Positions 50,483-59,746 of a stretch of DNA of 64,000 nucleotides are shown piece after piece. The stretch covers positions 186,001 through 250,000 of the forward strand of contig NZ_JBJKOP010000032.1 in assembly GCF_046707225.1 (NCBI RefSeq), in the 5' to 3' direction. The translations under genes were made by a program, and so were the position numbers. Position 1 is the stretch's first letter. The number at the start of each line of letters is the position of its first letter. This stretch comes from Caproicibacter sp046707225. GTDB taxonomy: Bacteria; Bacillota; Clostridia; Oscillospirales; Acutalibacteraceae. The notes beneath the pieces are model-generated. The model was given only the letters and a program-made list of their open reading frames with translations. It was not told the origin of the DNA and did no database searches.

Positions 50483-50509
50483 TTAGCACTCTAATGAAAA
50501 GAGTGCTAA
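50483..50509 (-). promoter_or_regulatory. CIRCE element (HrcA operator)
   Basis: TTAGCACTC (50483-50491), nine bases, GAGTGCTAA (50501-50509): the exact consensus of the HrcA operator. A minus-strand TAAAAT (50485-50480) overlaps its edge and could be the -10 box of the hsp20 promoter; another -10-like TATACT is at 50433-50428. The rest of 50360-50688 shows no gene. Confidence 0.92.
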
Positions 50510-50688
50510 AACTTTTCCGGCATAGAGTTCCCAATCCTGTTTAAGGAGCGCTTTAGCTGACTGGGTTTTTTGAGTTTTTGCCAGCTTCCCTTTATTTTAC
50601 CAATTTTCATAATATGTTTCTAATTTCTATGAAATTTATCATCTATGACTCGTATAATGGAGAACGTTGTCATTCTGTGGAGATGAAT

Positions 50689-51798
50689 ATGATGAAGAAA
50701 CTGACAAAATCAATGTTTTTGCTGGTTACGCTGGTCTTTCTGCTATTGAGCTCGGGGTGCGCTTTGGCTCAGGCCTGCGCGAAAACTGCAAACACAGCCG
50801 TGGCGCAGCAGATGTCAAAACGCAGGGGAGCCAAAATCAGCCGCCCGGCCGTCCCGGAGTTGCAGGCGGGATACAATCTGGTATCCCTTCCCACCTATGA
50901 CGGATCGGGGCAGCTGACGCACCCAAAGCTTCTTTATTTTCCAAACAAGTGGAACGGCTGGAAATACTGGCTGTCGTTCACGCCTTACCCAGACGGAAAC
51001 GATGATTACGAGAACCCCTCCTTGGTTGTTTCTGACGACATGGTGCATTGGCAGGAGCCGGATGCCCGCGAAAATCCCGTTTCCGGAATCCCGTCGGATG
51101 TCGGATACGGCGGGCACTATTCGGACTCCCATATTGTGATGCGCAACAATGTCATGGAGCTGTGGTATCGCTATAATAAAGGAAACCGCGAGACAAACCG
51201 GCCGGACTATTCCATCGATTATTATTACCGCAAAACCAGCTTTGACGGAATTCACTGGACCCAGCCGGAGCTGATGCAAAGTTCGAAAGGCGGCATTCTG
51301 AGCCTTGATGTCAATTATTCTGACGGAGAATACGAGTTCTGGTACACGGATTACAAGCATCGTCTGCTGCATGCGGTGAGCAAAGACGGCAGCGCTTGGA
51401 GCAGCCCGAAGGTATGCAGTCTTTCGCTGGGTAAAAATTACGCACCGTGGCATCAGGACATTATTCAGTATCACGGGGAGTACTATCTGCTTCAGACGGG
51501 GGTAAACCTGACAAAGTATTCTTTCGCGCTGTTCCTTTCCCGTTCTGCGGACGGGATTCATTTTTCAAAGGGGGTGCCGTTCTACCCGAGCGACGACCCG
51601 GTGATTCTGTCGCAGGCCTGGTTGTACCGCAGTACGCTGGTCGAGGAAGATAACAGGTTTGTGTTTCTGATCGCCGCCCGTTTTCCCGACGGACGCTGGT
51701 ACCTGATGAAAAGCGGCCTGTCCGTCGCGGAATTCGATCAGGCCCAGGGACAGGAGTTTATTATTGAGCCGCGGTCGCCCCAAGTGAAAGCCCTTTAA
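50689..51798 (+). CDS. Lipoprotein with glycosidase-like five-bladed propeller
   Basis: 369 residues. A lipoprotein signal ('KSMFLLVTLVFLLLSSGC') puts the lipobox Cys near residue 24. The body has repeats of the GH43/GH32-like propeller ('NPSLVVSDDMVHWQEP', 'YRKTSFDGIHWTQP', 'AVSKDGSAWSSP', 'LSRSADGIHFSKG'), the Asp/Trp-box rhythm of sugar-binding propellers. Candidate acidic residues are present but not assigned. ATG 50689 is 6 bp from 'gtggag'; the frame from 50578 lacks a ribosome site. A TATAAT lies at 50653-50658. Confidence 0.7.
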   Translation: MMKKLTKSMFLLVTLVFLLLSSGCALAQACAKTANTAVAQQMSKRRGAKISRPAVPELQAGYNLVSLPTYDGSGQLTHPKLLYFPNKWNGWKYWLSFTPYPDGNDDYENPSLVVSDDMVHWQEPDARENPVSGIPSDVGYGGHYSDSHIVMRNNVMELWYRYNKGNRETNRPDYSIDYYYRKTSFDGIHWTQPELMQSSKGGILSLDVNYSDGEYEFWYTDYKHRLLHAVSKDGSAWSSPKVCSLSLGKNYAPWHQDIIQYHGEYYLLQTGVNLTKYSFALFLSRSADGIHFSKGVPFYPSDDPVILSQAWLYRSTLVEEDNRFVFLIAARFPDGRWYLMKSGLSVAEFDQAQGQEFIIEPRSPQVKAL

Positions 51799-51860
51799 GT
51801 AAGAATTGACAATCTCCCTTTGATATGCCTGCCTCCGGCCCAAGGCTCCCGGCAGCACAG

Positions 51861-51911
51861 AAAAGCCGTCCGGTCCGCTCCCGCATGGGGGGCAAACCGA
51901 ACGGCTTTTCC
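51861..51911. terminator. Terminator between the propeller lipoprotein and the ABC exporter
   Basis: Stem AAAAGCCGT (51861-51869) / ACGGCTTTT (51901-51909) with a second inner pairing (CGGT/ACCG). The A/T ends let it work for both convergent genes. Confidence 0.65.
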
Positions 51912-51912
51912 A

Positions 51913-53652
51913 TTACTCATTCAACCCTTCAAATTGAAGGTTATAGTACCGGGCGTAAACCCCGTTTGCATTCAAAAGAGCATCATGCGGGCCGCGTTCG
52001 ATAATTCCGTCGTCGCCGATCACGATGATTTCATCCGCGTTCCGGATGGTTGAAAGGCGATGGGCGATGACGATAGTCGTACGGCCCCGGCTGAGCAGGT
52101 CGAGCGAAGCCTGAATCCGGCGTTCGCTTTCATTGTCAAGCGCGCTGGTCGCCTCGTCCAAAATCAGGATTTTGGGATTCTTTAAGAAAACGCGCGCAAT
52201 GGAAATCCGCTGCTTCTGTCCTCCGCTTAAACGGGCGCCCCGCTCGCCGACGTATGTATCGTATCCGTCTTCCAGATCCATAATAAAATCGTGGATGTTG
52301 GCTTTTCGCGCGGCTTCCATGATCTCCTCGTCGGTTGCGTCGGGTCTGCCGTAGGCGATGTTTTCACGGATGCTGCCGGAAAACAGGTAAACGTCCTGCT
52401 GCACGATGCCGATGGAGCTGCGCAAGGAACTCAGACGGACTTTTCTTACGTCGATTCCGTCAATGGAAACGCTGCCGCCGGTTACGTCGTAAAAACGCGG
52501 CACAAGGGAACACAGGGTTGTTTTCCCGCCGCCGGACGGGCCGACCAGCGCGATGGTCTGTCCCGCGCTGATTTTCAAATCAATGTGGTTCAGAACCTGC
52601 TCGGTGTCATTGTAGCTGAAGGAAACATCCTTGTATTCAATGTTTCCCTTTACATCTTCCAAATCCACCGCGTCAGGGCTGTCCACAATATCCGGTTCGG
52701 TTTCAATCACTTCCAGAAAGCGTTTGAACCCGGAATATCCTTTTTGAAACTGTTCCGTAAATTCAACCAGGACGTCGATGGGGTTGATAAAGATCGTAAT
52801 ATACAAGGCGTAAATCGCAAGGTCCGATACCCGAAGGCTTCCGTTCGCGATGAAAAAACCGCCGCTGAGCAGAACGGTCAGATAAAGAAGCCCCTCAAAA
52901 AAGGAGTTTCCGGCGCGAAACGTGCCCATGATTTTATAGCTGCCGACCTTTGAATCCAGAAACTGCAGATTGCTGCGCTCGAATTTGTCCTGCTCCAGCG
53001 CTTCGTTTCCAAAGGATTTGACCACGCGGATTCCGGCCAGGCTGTCCTGCACGCTGGAGTTGACTCCGCTGATTTTTCTTCTGTTGTCCATAAAGATCGC
53101 GCGCATTTTCTTGTTCTGGCTGATGCTGAACAAAACCATGACAAGCGCAACGGCGGCAAGAATCAGAGTCATGGGCACGTTGATGAACAGCAGCAGGAGG
53201 AAAGAGCCGAGCAGCTTAACTACGGAAATGAAGATGTTCTCCGGTCCGTGGTGCGCAAGCTCGGAAATGTCGAACAGATCGGAGACAAGCCGGCTCATCA
53301 GGTCGCCCGTGTTGTTGCGGTCGTAGTAGGTGAATGAAAGCCGCTGATAGTGCTCGAACAGATCCTGCCGCATGTTGCTTTCCATTCTGGCACCCATGAT
53401 ATGGCCCCAGGAGGTAATAAAGTACTGGCAGCCGAAGCGGGCGAGGCACATGACCAGAAGAATCCCGGCGAGCGGCAAAAGGATTTTTAAGATACCTTTC
53501 GGGTTTACTTCGAACACTCCGTTGGTCAGATAGCGAAGAAGCTGGGGCAGGGAGATGTCGATTGCGGAAAGAAGCAGCGCGCATAAAATGTCAAAATAAA
53601 AAAGCGCTTTGTATGGTCGGTAGTATCGGATGAATTTTTTAAATACGGGCAT
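51913..53652 (-). CDS. ABC exporter, permease-ATPase fusion
   Basis: 579 residues with six membrane segments and an ATPase. Walker A is 'GPSGGGKTTL', the signature 'LSGGQKQRIS', Walker B 'ILILDEATSALD', and the switch His is in 'IAHRLSTI'. All catalytic residues are intact, so it can act as a homodimer of the MsbA/lipid-or-drug type. It lies 11 bp downstream of ppiB in the same direction. Confidence 0.92.
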   Translation of the reverse strand: MPVFKKFIRYYRPYKALFYFDILCALLLSAIDISLPQLLRYLTNGVFEVNPKGILKILLPLAGILLVMCLARFGCQYFITSWGHIMGARMESNMRQDLFEHYQRLSFTYYDRNNTGDLMSRLVSDLFDISELAHHGPENIFISVVKLLGSFLLLLFINVPMTLILAAVALVMVLFSISQNKKMRAIFMDNRRKISGVNSSVQDSLAGIRVVKSFGNEALEQDKFERSNLQFLDSKVGSYKIMGTFRAGNSFFEGLLYLTVLLSGGFFIANGSLRVSDLAIYALYITIFINPIDVLVEFTEQFQKGYSGFKRFLEVIETEPDIVDSPDAVDLEDVKGNIEYKDVSFSYNDTEQVLNHIDLKISAGQTIALVGPSGGGKTTLCSLVPRFYDVTGGSVSIDGIDVRKVRLSSLRSSIGIVQQDVYLFSGSIRENIAYGRPDATDEEIMEAARKANIHDFIMDLEDGYDTYVGERGARLSGGQKQRISIARVFLKNPKILILDEATSALDNESERRIQASLDLLSRGRTTIVIAHRLSTIRNADEIIVIGDDGIIERGPHDALLNANGVYARYYNLQFEGLNE

Positions 53653-53663
53653 ATTTTCTTCCT

Positions 53664-54179
53664 CTAAACGGTTTTCGGCTGTTCGTAGGTTTCTCCGAAG
53701 GTTTCCACCGCAACGGATTCGATGGCCTCGTCTTCGAGGGGCTTGTCGTCATAATCCCGAGGCACGTTCACAATGCGGTCGACTTCCTCCATACCGGAAA
53801 TCACGCGGCCGAAGGACGCGTATTCACCGTCCAGATATGGGGAATCCTCAACCATGATGAAAAACTGGGAACCGGCGCTGTTCGGGTCCACAGTACGCGC
53901 CATGGAAATCACACCCCGGGTATGCTTCAGGTCATTCTGGAAGCGGTTTGAAGTAAATTCGCCCCGAATGCTGTAACCGGGACCGCCGGTTCCGTTGCCG
54001 AGCGGGTCGCCGCCCTGAATCATAAATTTAGGAATGATGCGGTGAAACAATGTGCCGTTGTAAAACCCTTTTTCAATCAACGAGATAAAATTATTTACGG
54101 TATTCGGCGCAACGTCGGGGTAAAGTTCTATTTTGATCACGCCCTTTGAGGTTTTCATGGTAACCATCGGATATTTCAT
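53664..54179 (-). CDS. ppiB: Cyclophilin-type peptidyl-prolyl isomerase
   Basis: 171 residues. Catalytic/ligand residues of cyclophilin are visible: 'GTLFHRIIPKFMIQGGD' (Arg, Phe, Gln), 'ISMARTVDPNSAGSQFFI' and 'YASFGRVISGMEEVD'. There is no signal peptide, so it is cytoplasmic. The start follows 'ggagga'. A -10 box TATAAT (54230-54225) lies 45 bp upstream. Confidence 0.93.
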   Translation of the reverse strand: MKYPMVTMKTSKGVIKIELYPDVAPNTVNNFISLIEKGFYNGTLFHRIIPKFMIQGGDPLGNGTGGPGYSIRGEFTSNRFQNDLKHTRGVISMARTVDPNSAGSQFFIMVEDSPYLDGEYASFGRVISGMEEVDRIVNVPRDYDDKPLEDEAIESVAVETFGETYEQPKTV

Positions 54180-54451
54180 GCAGGAATCCTCCGTTTAATG
54201 TTATTCGATTTGCACAATACTCCCATTATAGCCGGGAAACCGATTTTGCACAAGAAAATCTTGCAAAACTTGCAGATTGTACAGGGCGGAAAGCTGAACA
54301 CGACTCTTTTTTATAGAGTATTATGAATATTCTCTCTCTTTTTCATTGATATATTGCCCACATCATTTTTTGCAGGTGCGAAGCTTGCCGTTTTTCATGG
54401 CAGATTATGGCTGAATATGGTATACTATTGTAAAAACAGGGAGGAAAACCG

Positions 54452-55246
54452 GTGAAATTGATTTCTTGGAATGTCAACGGCCTGCGCGCTTGTCTGAATA
54501 AGGGGTTTCTTGATTTTTTCAACCGCGCCGACGCGGATGTTTTCTGTATTCAGGAAACAAAAATGCAGCCCGAACAGGCGGAGCTGATTCTGGCGGGGTA
54601 CCGCCAATACTGGAATTCAGCACAGAAAAAGGGATATTCCGGGACGGCGGTTTTTTCTCGGCTGGAACCGCTTTCCGTGCATTACGGGATCGGTGTCCCG
54701 GAGCATGACACCGAAGGCCGTTGCATTACGCTGGAATTTCCGGATTTTTATCTTGTTACGGTGTATACGCCGAATTCCCAGCGGGAACTGACCAGGCTCT
54801 CCTACCGCATGCAGTGGGAAGACGCGTTCTGTGATTATCTGACCTGCCTGAATGGGGAAAAGCCTGTGATTGTCTGCGGGGACATGAATGTGGCCCATGA
54901 GGAGATCGACCTCAAAAATCCGAAAAGCAATCGGCGCAACGCGGGTTTTACCGTGGAGGAACGGGAGAAGATGACCCGACTGCTCGGGTGCGGCTTTACG
55001 GATAGCTTCCGCTGGCTTTATCCGGACCGGGTCGCTTATTCCTGGTGGTCTTACATGTTTCATGCCAGAGAAAAAAACGCCGGCTGGCGTATTGATTATT
55101 TTCTGGTTTCCGACCTGCTGCGGGGCAGAATTGAGGACAGCGGAATTCTGGCGGAAGTGATGGGAAGCGATCACTGCCCGGTTGAATTGATTCTCCGGGA
55201 AGGGACCAAATTGGATGAAGAAAGAGAGGAAAACAGATGCAGCTGA
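54452..55246 (+). CDS. xth: Exodeoxyribonuclease III
   Basis: 264 residues. 'MKLISWNVNGLRA', 'CIQETKMQPEQ' (metal Glu), 'CGDMNVAHEEIDLKNPK' and the C-terminal 'GSDHCPV' (catalytic His) mark the ExoIII/AP-endonuclease family. It repairs abasic sites. The GTG start follows 'ggagga'. The last 10 bp overlap the next gene. Confidence 0.94.
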   Translation: MKLISWNVNGLRACLNKGFLDFFNRADADVFCIQETKMQPEQAELILAGYRQYWNSAQKKGYSGTAVFSRLEPLSVHYGIGVPEHDTEGRCITLEFPDFYLVTVYTPNSQRELTRLSYRMQWEDAFCDYLTCLNGEKPVIVCGDMNVAHEEIDLKNPKSNRRNAGFTVEEREKMTRLLGCGFTDSFRWLYPDRVAYSWWSYMFHAREKNAGWRIDYFLVSDLLRGRIEDSGILAEVMGSDHCPVELILREGTKLDEEREENRCS

Positions 55247-56829
55247 TTTTTTACGGAGCGGACAAAGAAGTGACGGGGAGCTGCCATTGCCTGGAGGCCT
55301 GCGGAAAACGGATTCTGATTGACTGCGGGCTTCAGCAGGGTGCGGACGGCGGCGACAACAGGGAATTTCCTTTTTCAGCGCAGCAGATTGATTCTGTCAT
55401 CGTTACACACGCGCATATCGACCACAGCGGACGTCTTCCGCTTTTGGTGAAAAACGGATACCGGGGCAAAATCCATGCGACGGGCGCCACCTGCGATTTG
55501 CTTTCCATTATGCTGCGGGACAGCGCGCACATTCAGGAAATGGATGCAATGAACGAAAACAGGAAGGGAAAGCGGGCCGGGAAAAAGCCGGAGGAACCGC
55601 TTTACACGGTTGAGGATGCTCAGGACACGATCGAGCGCCTGGAACCCTGTGTTTACGGGGACATGGTGCAGGTCTGCGAGGGGGTCCGGTTCCGGATGGT
55701 GGACGCCGGACATCTGCTTGGCTCCGCCTCGGTGGAGCTGTGGGCGGAAGAAAACGGCGAAGTGAAAAAAATTGTGTTCTCCGGCGATATCGGCAATCTA
55801 AATCAGCCCATTATCCGCGACCCGCAGTATATTAAGGAAGCGGATTATGTGGTGATGGAATCCACGTACGGCAACCGGGAGCATGATCCGATCGCCAACT
55901 ATATTCCGGACCTTGCAAAGGTATTTGACCAGACGCTGGCGGCGGGAGGCAATGTAGTCATCCCCAGTTTTGCGGTGGGCCGCACCCAGGAGCTGCTCTA
56001 TTTTATCCGGGAAATGAAAGCGAGAGGGCTGGTCAAAAGCGTGCCTGATTTTCCGGTTTATGTGGACAGCCCCCTTGCGGCCGAAGCGACGGAAATTTAC
56101 AGTGGCGACCTGACCGGTTACGCGGATCAGGATACCGTCCGCGTTCTCCGCGAGGGCTTCCGACCTCTCCGTTTTTCCAATCTGCATCTCTGTGAAAGTG
56201 TGGAAGAATCCAGAAGCTTAAACATGGACGGGGTCCCCAAAGTGATTATTTCCTCAAGCGGAATGTGTGAAGCGGGCCGCATCCGCCATCATTTAAAGCA
56301 CAATCTGTGGCGGAGCGAGTGCGCCGTCGTATTTGTCGGGTATCAGGCTAACGGCACGCTCGGCCGGATTCTGGTCGACGGGGCAAAGCAGGTGAAGCTG
56401 TTCGGCGAGGAGATTGCCGTCAAGGCGCAGATTCATAATTTTAAAGCCCTTTCCGGCCACGCGGACCACAACGGACTTCTGCGCTGGATCGGCGCGTTTA
56501 CGCAGAAACCCAGACGCGTGTTCGTCGTTCACGGCGAGCAGGAAATCTGCCGTGAGTTTACGGAAAACCTCAACGCCCTCGGCTACCAGGCCTATACCCC
56601 GAATTTCCAGGCCGTCGCGGATCTTTTGAGCAATTCGATTGTGAATGAGGGCGTCGAGCCCATGCATGCGAAGGCAAAGGCCAGAAGGGTTCAGGCCGCG
56701 TTCGCGCGTCTGGTGGAGGCTGGACGCCGCCTGATGCGTGTGATTCAGGAAAACGAGGGGGGCGCAAACAAGGACCTCGCAAAATTTTCGGATCAGATCA
56801 ATTCTCTCTGTGACAAGTGGAGCCGCTGA
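55237..56829 (+). CDS. Beta-CASP metallo-beta-lactamase RNA-processing hydrolase
   Basis: 530 residues. The MBL motif 'THAHIDHSGRLPLL' and 'VDAGHLLGSASVEL' bind zinc; the beta-CASP segment with 'VVIPSFAVGRTQELL' and 'ISSSGMCEAGRI' and the RNA-specificity end ('SGHADHNGLLRW', 'VHGEQEICREF') follow. Such CPSF-73-like proteins cut RNA. The C-terminal ~60 residues are a basic extension. It overlaps xth by 10 bp. Confidence 0.92.
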   Translation: MQLIFYGADKEVTGSCHCLEACGKRILIDCGLQQGADGGDNREFPFSAQQIDSVIVTHAHIDHSGRLPLLVKNGYRGKIHATGATCDLLSIMLRDSAHIQEMDAMNENRKGKRAGKKPEEPLYTVEDAQDTIERLEPCVYGDMVQVCEGVRFRMVDAGHLLGSASVELWAEENGEVKKIVFSGDIGNLNQPIIRDPQYIKEADYVVMESTYGNREHDPIANYIPDLAKVFDQTLAAGGNVVIPSFAVGRTQELLYFIREMKARGLVKSVPDFPVYVDSPLAAEATEIYSGDLTGYADQDTVRVLREGFRPLRFSNLHLCESVEESRSLNMDGVPKVIISSSGMCEAGRIRHHLKHNLWRSECAVVFVGYQANGTLGRILVDGAKQVKLFGEEIAVKAQIHNFKALSGHADHNGLLRWIGAFTQKPRRVFVVHGEQEICREFTENLNALGYQAYTPNFQAVADLLSNSIVNEGVEPMHAKAKARRVQAAFARLVEAGRRLMRVIQENEGGANKDLAKFSDQINSLCDKWSR

Positions 56830-56839
56830 AAGATAACGG

Positions 56840-56873
56840 AAAAGAGCCCGCGCACTGCGCGGGCTCTTTTTTT
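56840..56873. terminator. Bidirectional terminator
   Basis: Perfect stem 56840-56853 / 56857-56870 plus T-run; between the beta-CASP gene (+) and the diguanylate cyclase (-). Confidence 0.88.
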
Positions 56874-56881
56874 ACTGTAAT

Positions 56882-58204
56882 CTATGTAGCCGGAGTTTGA
56901 ATCATTTGAGTCTTAGAAGAAACATCCTTCTGATTTTCCGCCGTGTTTCCGACATAAATATGGTACTGATCCTTTCCGTGGGCTTTTGAATAATACAGTG
57001 CGTGATCTGCTTTTTTGTACAGTTCCCGGTATTCCTCTCCGTCTTCCGGATACAGGGACACGCCGACACTGCCGCTGACTCGGTACGAAGAGTCCTCAAG
57101 GCGGATTTCGCCGAACAGATTTTTGACCGCGTTCAGTTTTTCCGTTAAGGTGTCGGAGGAGGAATAGTCCTTCATAAACACAAAAAATTCATCGCCGCCG
57201 ATTCTACCAACGATATCGGAGCAGCGAAACAGCCCGGACAGCTTCTGCGCAACCTGGGAAAGAGCCGTATCCCCCTGAATGTGCCCCAGCGTATCGTTGA
57301 TCCGCTTGAAATTGTCAATGTCGATCATGATGGCGGCGTGGCGGCCGCTCTTTCCCGCCCCAGCCAGAAAATCCTCAATCAGAGTTTGGGTAAAGCTCTT
57401 GTTGTAAATGCCTGTCAAACCGTCTTTGCGCGACTGCTTTAGAATTTCCAGTTCCTGTTTTTTACGTTCGTCAATATTTTTGACGTAACCGATCACTTTC
57501 AGCCCGTCACCGGAATTTCCGCTCCGGATGACGGAAGAAGAAACCCATTTTAATGCGCCGGAAGGCAGCTGCTGCCGGTATTCAAGGGTGATCTCGGGAA
57601 TCTCGGATGCTCGAAAAGCTTCCATTAGATTTCGCCGGTCAAAGGTTTGAAAAAATTTCTCTTTATCTTCTTCGTAAACGGCATAATCCGCAATGCTGCG
57701 AATCATATCGTCAAACATTTCGGTATTTAAGAAAGAAAAAACTCTTTGATAACCCTCACGCCCGTAAATCAGACGATTATGGGTTAAGTCTGCTTCAAAG
57801 ATGCGCTCGCAGGTTAATTCAAGCGCAGACCGATAGATCTTCTCATTTTCATATAGCTGAACCTGAAGCCTTCGGTTTTCTTTCAGTTCTTCCGTTTGAT
57901 TTTCAACGCAGGTCATCAGATGGTTGAAAGAAACGGACAGCCGATGAAAATTATCGTTTTCATCATAACAGGAAAATCGAGCGCGGAAATCACCCCGGAT
58001 TGCCCGGTTGATCGCATCCAGAAAATCAGAGGTTGGTTTGTCTACATAACGGTACCAGATCGCCAAAAGAAGGAGGAGCGAAACTAATGAGGAGAGGATC
58101 ACGGATTCCGCCGTGATCTTGTGGAATCCGTTTGTCAGTAACGCGGTCAGAATTTCGGACAATGAAAAACCTAAAATCAAAAACCAGAACGATTTCCCTT
58201 TCAC
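56882..58204 (-). CDS. Membrane diguanylate cyclase (PAS-GGDEF)
   Basis: 440 residues. Two membrane segments (about residues 4-24 and 28-50) are followed by a HAMP-like linker, a PAS-type domain (about 120-255), and a GGDEF domain with intact 'RIGGDEFFVF' and an inhibitory RxxD site five residues before it ('RCSD'). It makes c-di-GMP from two GTP. GTG 58204 is chosen, since 'ggaggag' lies 7 bp upstream; the ATG at 58228 has no ribosome site. It is controlled by the c-di-GMP riboswitch upstream, giving feedback. Confidence 0.9.
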   Translation of the reverse strand: MKGKSFWFLILGFSLSEILTALLTNGFHKITAESVILSSLVSLLLLLAIWYRYVDKPTSDFLDAINRAIRGDFRARFSCYDENDNFHRLSVSFNHLMTCVENQTEELKENRRLQVQLYENEKIYRSALELTCERIFEADLTHNRLIYGREGYQRVFSFLNTEMFDDMIRSIADYAVYEEDKEKFFQTFDRRNLMEAFRASEIPEITLEYRQQLPSGALKWVSSSVIRSGNSGDGLKVIGYVKNIDERKKQELEILKQSRKDGLTGIYNKSFTQTLIEDFLAGAGKSGRHAAIMIDIDNFKRINDTLGHIQGDTALSQVAQKLSGLFRCSDIVGRIGGDEFFVFMKDYSSSDTLTEKLNAVKNLFGEIRLEDSSYRVSGSVGVSLYPEDGEEYRELYKKADHALYYSKAHGKDQYHIYVGNTAENQKDVSSKTQMIQTPAT

Positions 58205-58242
58205 GGAATGACTCCTCCAATCCATCACCGCATGGGAATTTG

Positions 58243-58334
58243 CGGTGAAAAGTGCAACCGGCTGGCGTGCCCTGTCGGGTTTAGCCCCTTGGCTTTGCGT
58301 CTCCGTCTTTCGGCGGATTTGCCATTTTACTTAT
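58243..58334 (-). promoter_or_regulatory. c-di-GMP-I (GEMM) riboswitch
   Basis: Read on the minus strand. A GGCAAA segment is followed by a hairpin closed by a GAAA tetraloop (CCGCCGAAAGACGG), then the hallmark GACGCAAAGCCA, GGGGCTAAACCC and a second hairpin ending in GCCAGCCGGTTGCAC. This order matches the GEMM-I aptamer of Vc2 type, including the tetraloop and receptor side. Between it and the gene, CACCGCA (58226-58232) / TGCGGTG (58241-58247) can form a hairpin that competes with the aptamer's closing stem, close to the ribosome site. Confidence 0.85.
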
Positions 58335-58358
58335 TGGCAGGAACTATTGCATAAGAAA

Positions 58359-58387
58359 AGTATAAATCACAAAAAGAATCTATGCAA
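58359..58387 (-). promoter_or_regulatory. Diguanylate cyclase promoter
   Basis: Minus strand TTGCAT (58387-58382), 17-base spacer, TATACT (58364-58359); the transcript would begin about 15 bases before the riboswitch. Confidence 0.65.
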
Positions 58388-58433
58388 TATGTTTTTGTCC
58401 GGAAAAGGCAATTCTGGAGATATAAACAAATAT

Positions 58434-59732
58434 TTATTTACTGTATTGGCTAATATTTCCTTTCTGATTCGGAAGTTTTTCTCTTGCCACAGCCAGCATC
58501 AGCTTGATCCTGTTTTCCTGGTTGACTCTGGTCGCGCTGGGGTCGTAATCGATTGGAACAATGTTGGAACGCTCGTCAACGGCTTTGATTTTGTGGATCA
58601 TACCTTTGCCGCAGATATGGTTTGGCAGACAGCCGAACGGCTGCGCGCAGACGATGTTTTCATAGCCCTGTTCGGTCAATTCCATCATTTCGGCCGTCAA
58701 CAGCCAGCCTTCTCCCATTTTGTCACCGTAGCCGATAATGTCCTTGACAAGGCTTTTGGTGTGAGTATAAGGAGTCGGCGCCAGAAACTTTGGTTCGGTT
58801 TTGACCGCGTCAATCAGAATGTCCTGCATTTTCGTCAGGTAGTTCATCAGCTTTTGCACCACGAATTTTTTCGCCGGGTTTCCCCCGTACAGGCTGATGT
58901 CCTCCAGACGGTTGTCCACCTTGAACAGCGCGAAGCCCATAATACCGGGAACGTTGATTTCACAGTCCTGCCCGCGCAGAAATCCCTCCAGATTGTTGTT
59001 TCCCAGCGCGGCGTATTTCACATAGATTTCGCCGACGATACCGACTTTGACCTTTGGTGTTTTCTGAACCGGAACGGCGGCGAAATCGTGAACGATCGCG
59101 TTCAGGTTTTTCCTTTGTTCTTTCAGAGACAGGCCGCGGCCCCGGTTAAACTGCTCCGAAAGGTCCGCAATCCATTTTTCAACCTTTTGCCCGCTGTCAC
59201 CCTTGTTGATTTCGTAAGCCTCCGTCTGATTGTGCAGCAGCATCAGCGCGTCGCCGTAAACGACGCCTGCGACAAATTTCCGCACCATGGAAAGCGTGAT
59301 CTGAAAGCCCGGATTCCGTTCCAGAAACGACAGATTAAGAGAAATCACGGGAACCTGTTCCAGGCCGGCTTTTTTCAGCGCCTTGCGCAGCAGATGGATG
59401 TAGTTGGAGGCGCGGCATCCGCCGCCGGTCTGGGTTATAATCAGCGCGGTTTTGTTCAGGTCGTATTTTCCGGAATGCAGTGCGTCGATAAACTGCCCGA
59501 TGACAAGAAGAGCCGGGTAACAGGTGTCGTTATGAACGTATTTGAGTCCCTCCTGTACGATGTTGGGGCCGGTTGTGCTCAGCAGTTCAAATTGATAGCC
59601 GCAGTTTTTCATAACATTGACAATCAGCCGGAAATGAATCGGCGCCATCATCGGACACAGGATGGTGTAATCCTTTTTCATTTCCTTTGTAAACAGAAGA
59701 CGCCCCTGCTTGTTGTATTTCAGTTTTGCCAT
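58434..59732 (-). CDS. 2-hydroxyacyl-CoA dehydratase-like protein (HgdB/D fold)
   Basis: 432 residues. Conserved phrases of the dehydratase-like half that accompanies large activases are present: 'TILCPMMAPIHFRLIV', 'TCYPALLVIGQFIDAL', 'ITQTGGGCRASNYIHLLRK' and 'AQPFGCLPNHICGKG'. Cys residues in these motifs could bind a [4Fe-4S] cluster. ATG 59732 follows 'gagggggtg'. It lies 14 bp after the activase and the two are one operon. The substrate is unknown; this pair is widespread in Clostridia and not biochemically defined as far as I know. Confidence 0.82.
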   Translation of the reverse strand: MAKLKYNKQGRLLFTKEMKKDYTILCPMMAPIHFRLIVNVMKNCGYQFELLSTTGPNIVQEGLKYVHNDTCYPALLVIGQFIDALHSGKYDLNKTALIITQTGGGCRASNYIHLLRKALKKAGLEQVPVISLNLSFLERNPGFQITLSMVRKFVAGVVYGDALMLLHNQTEAYEINKGDSGQKVEKWIADLSEQFNRGRGLSLKEQRKNLNAIVHDFAAVPVQKTPKVKVGIVGEIYVKYAALGNNNLEGFLRGQDCEINVPGIMGFALFKVDNRLEDISLYGGNPAKKFVVQKLMNYLTKMQDILIDAVKTEPKFLAPTPYTHTKSLVKDIIGYGDKMGEGWLLTAEMMELTEQGYENIVCAQPFGCLPNHICGKGMIHKIKAVDERSNIVPIDYDPSATRVNQENRIKLMLAVAREKLPNQKGNISQYSK

Positions 59733-59746
59733 AGTAACGCACCCCC

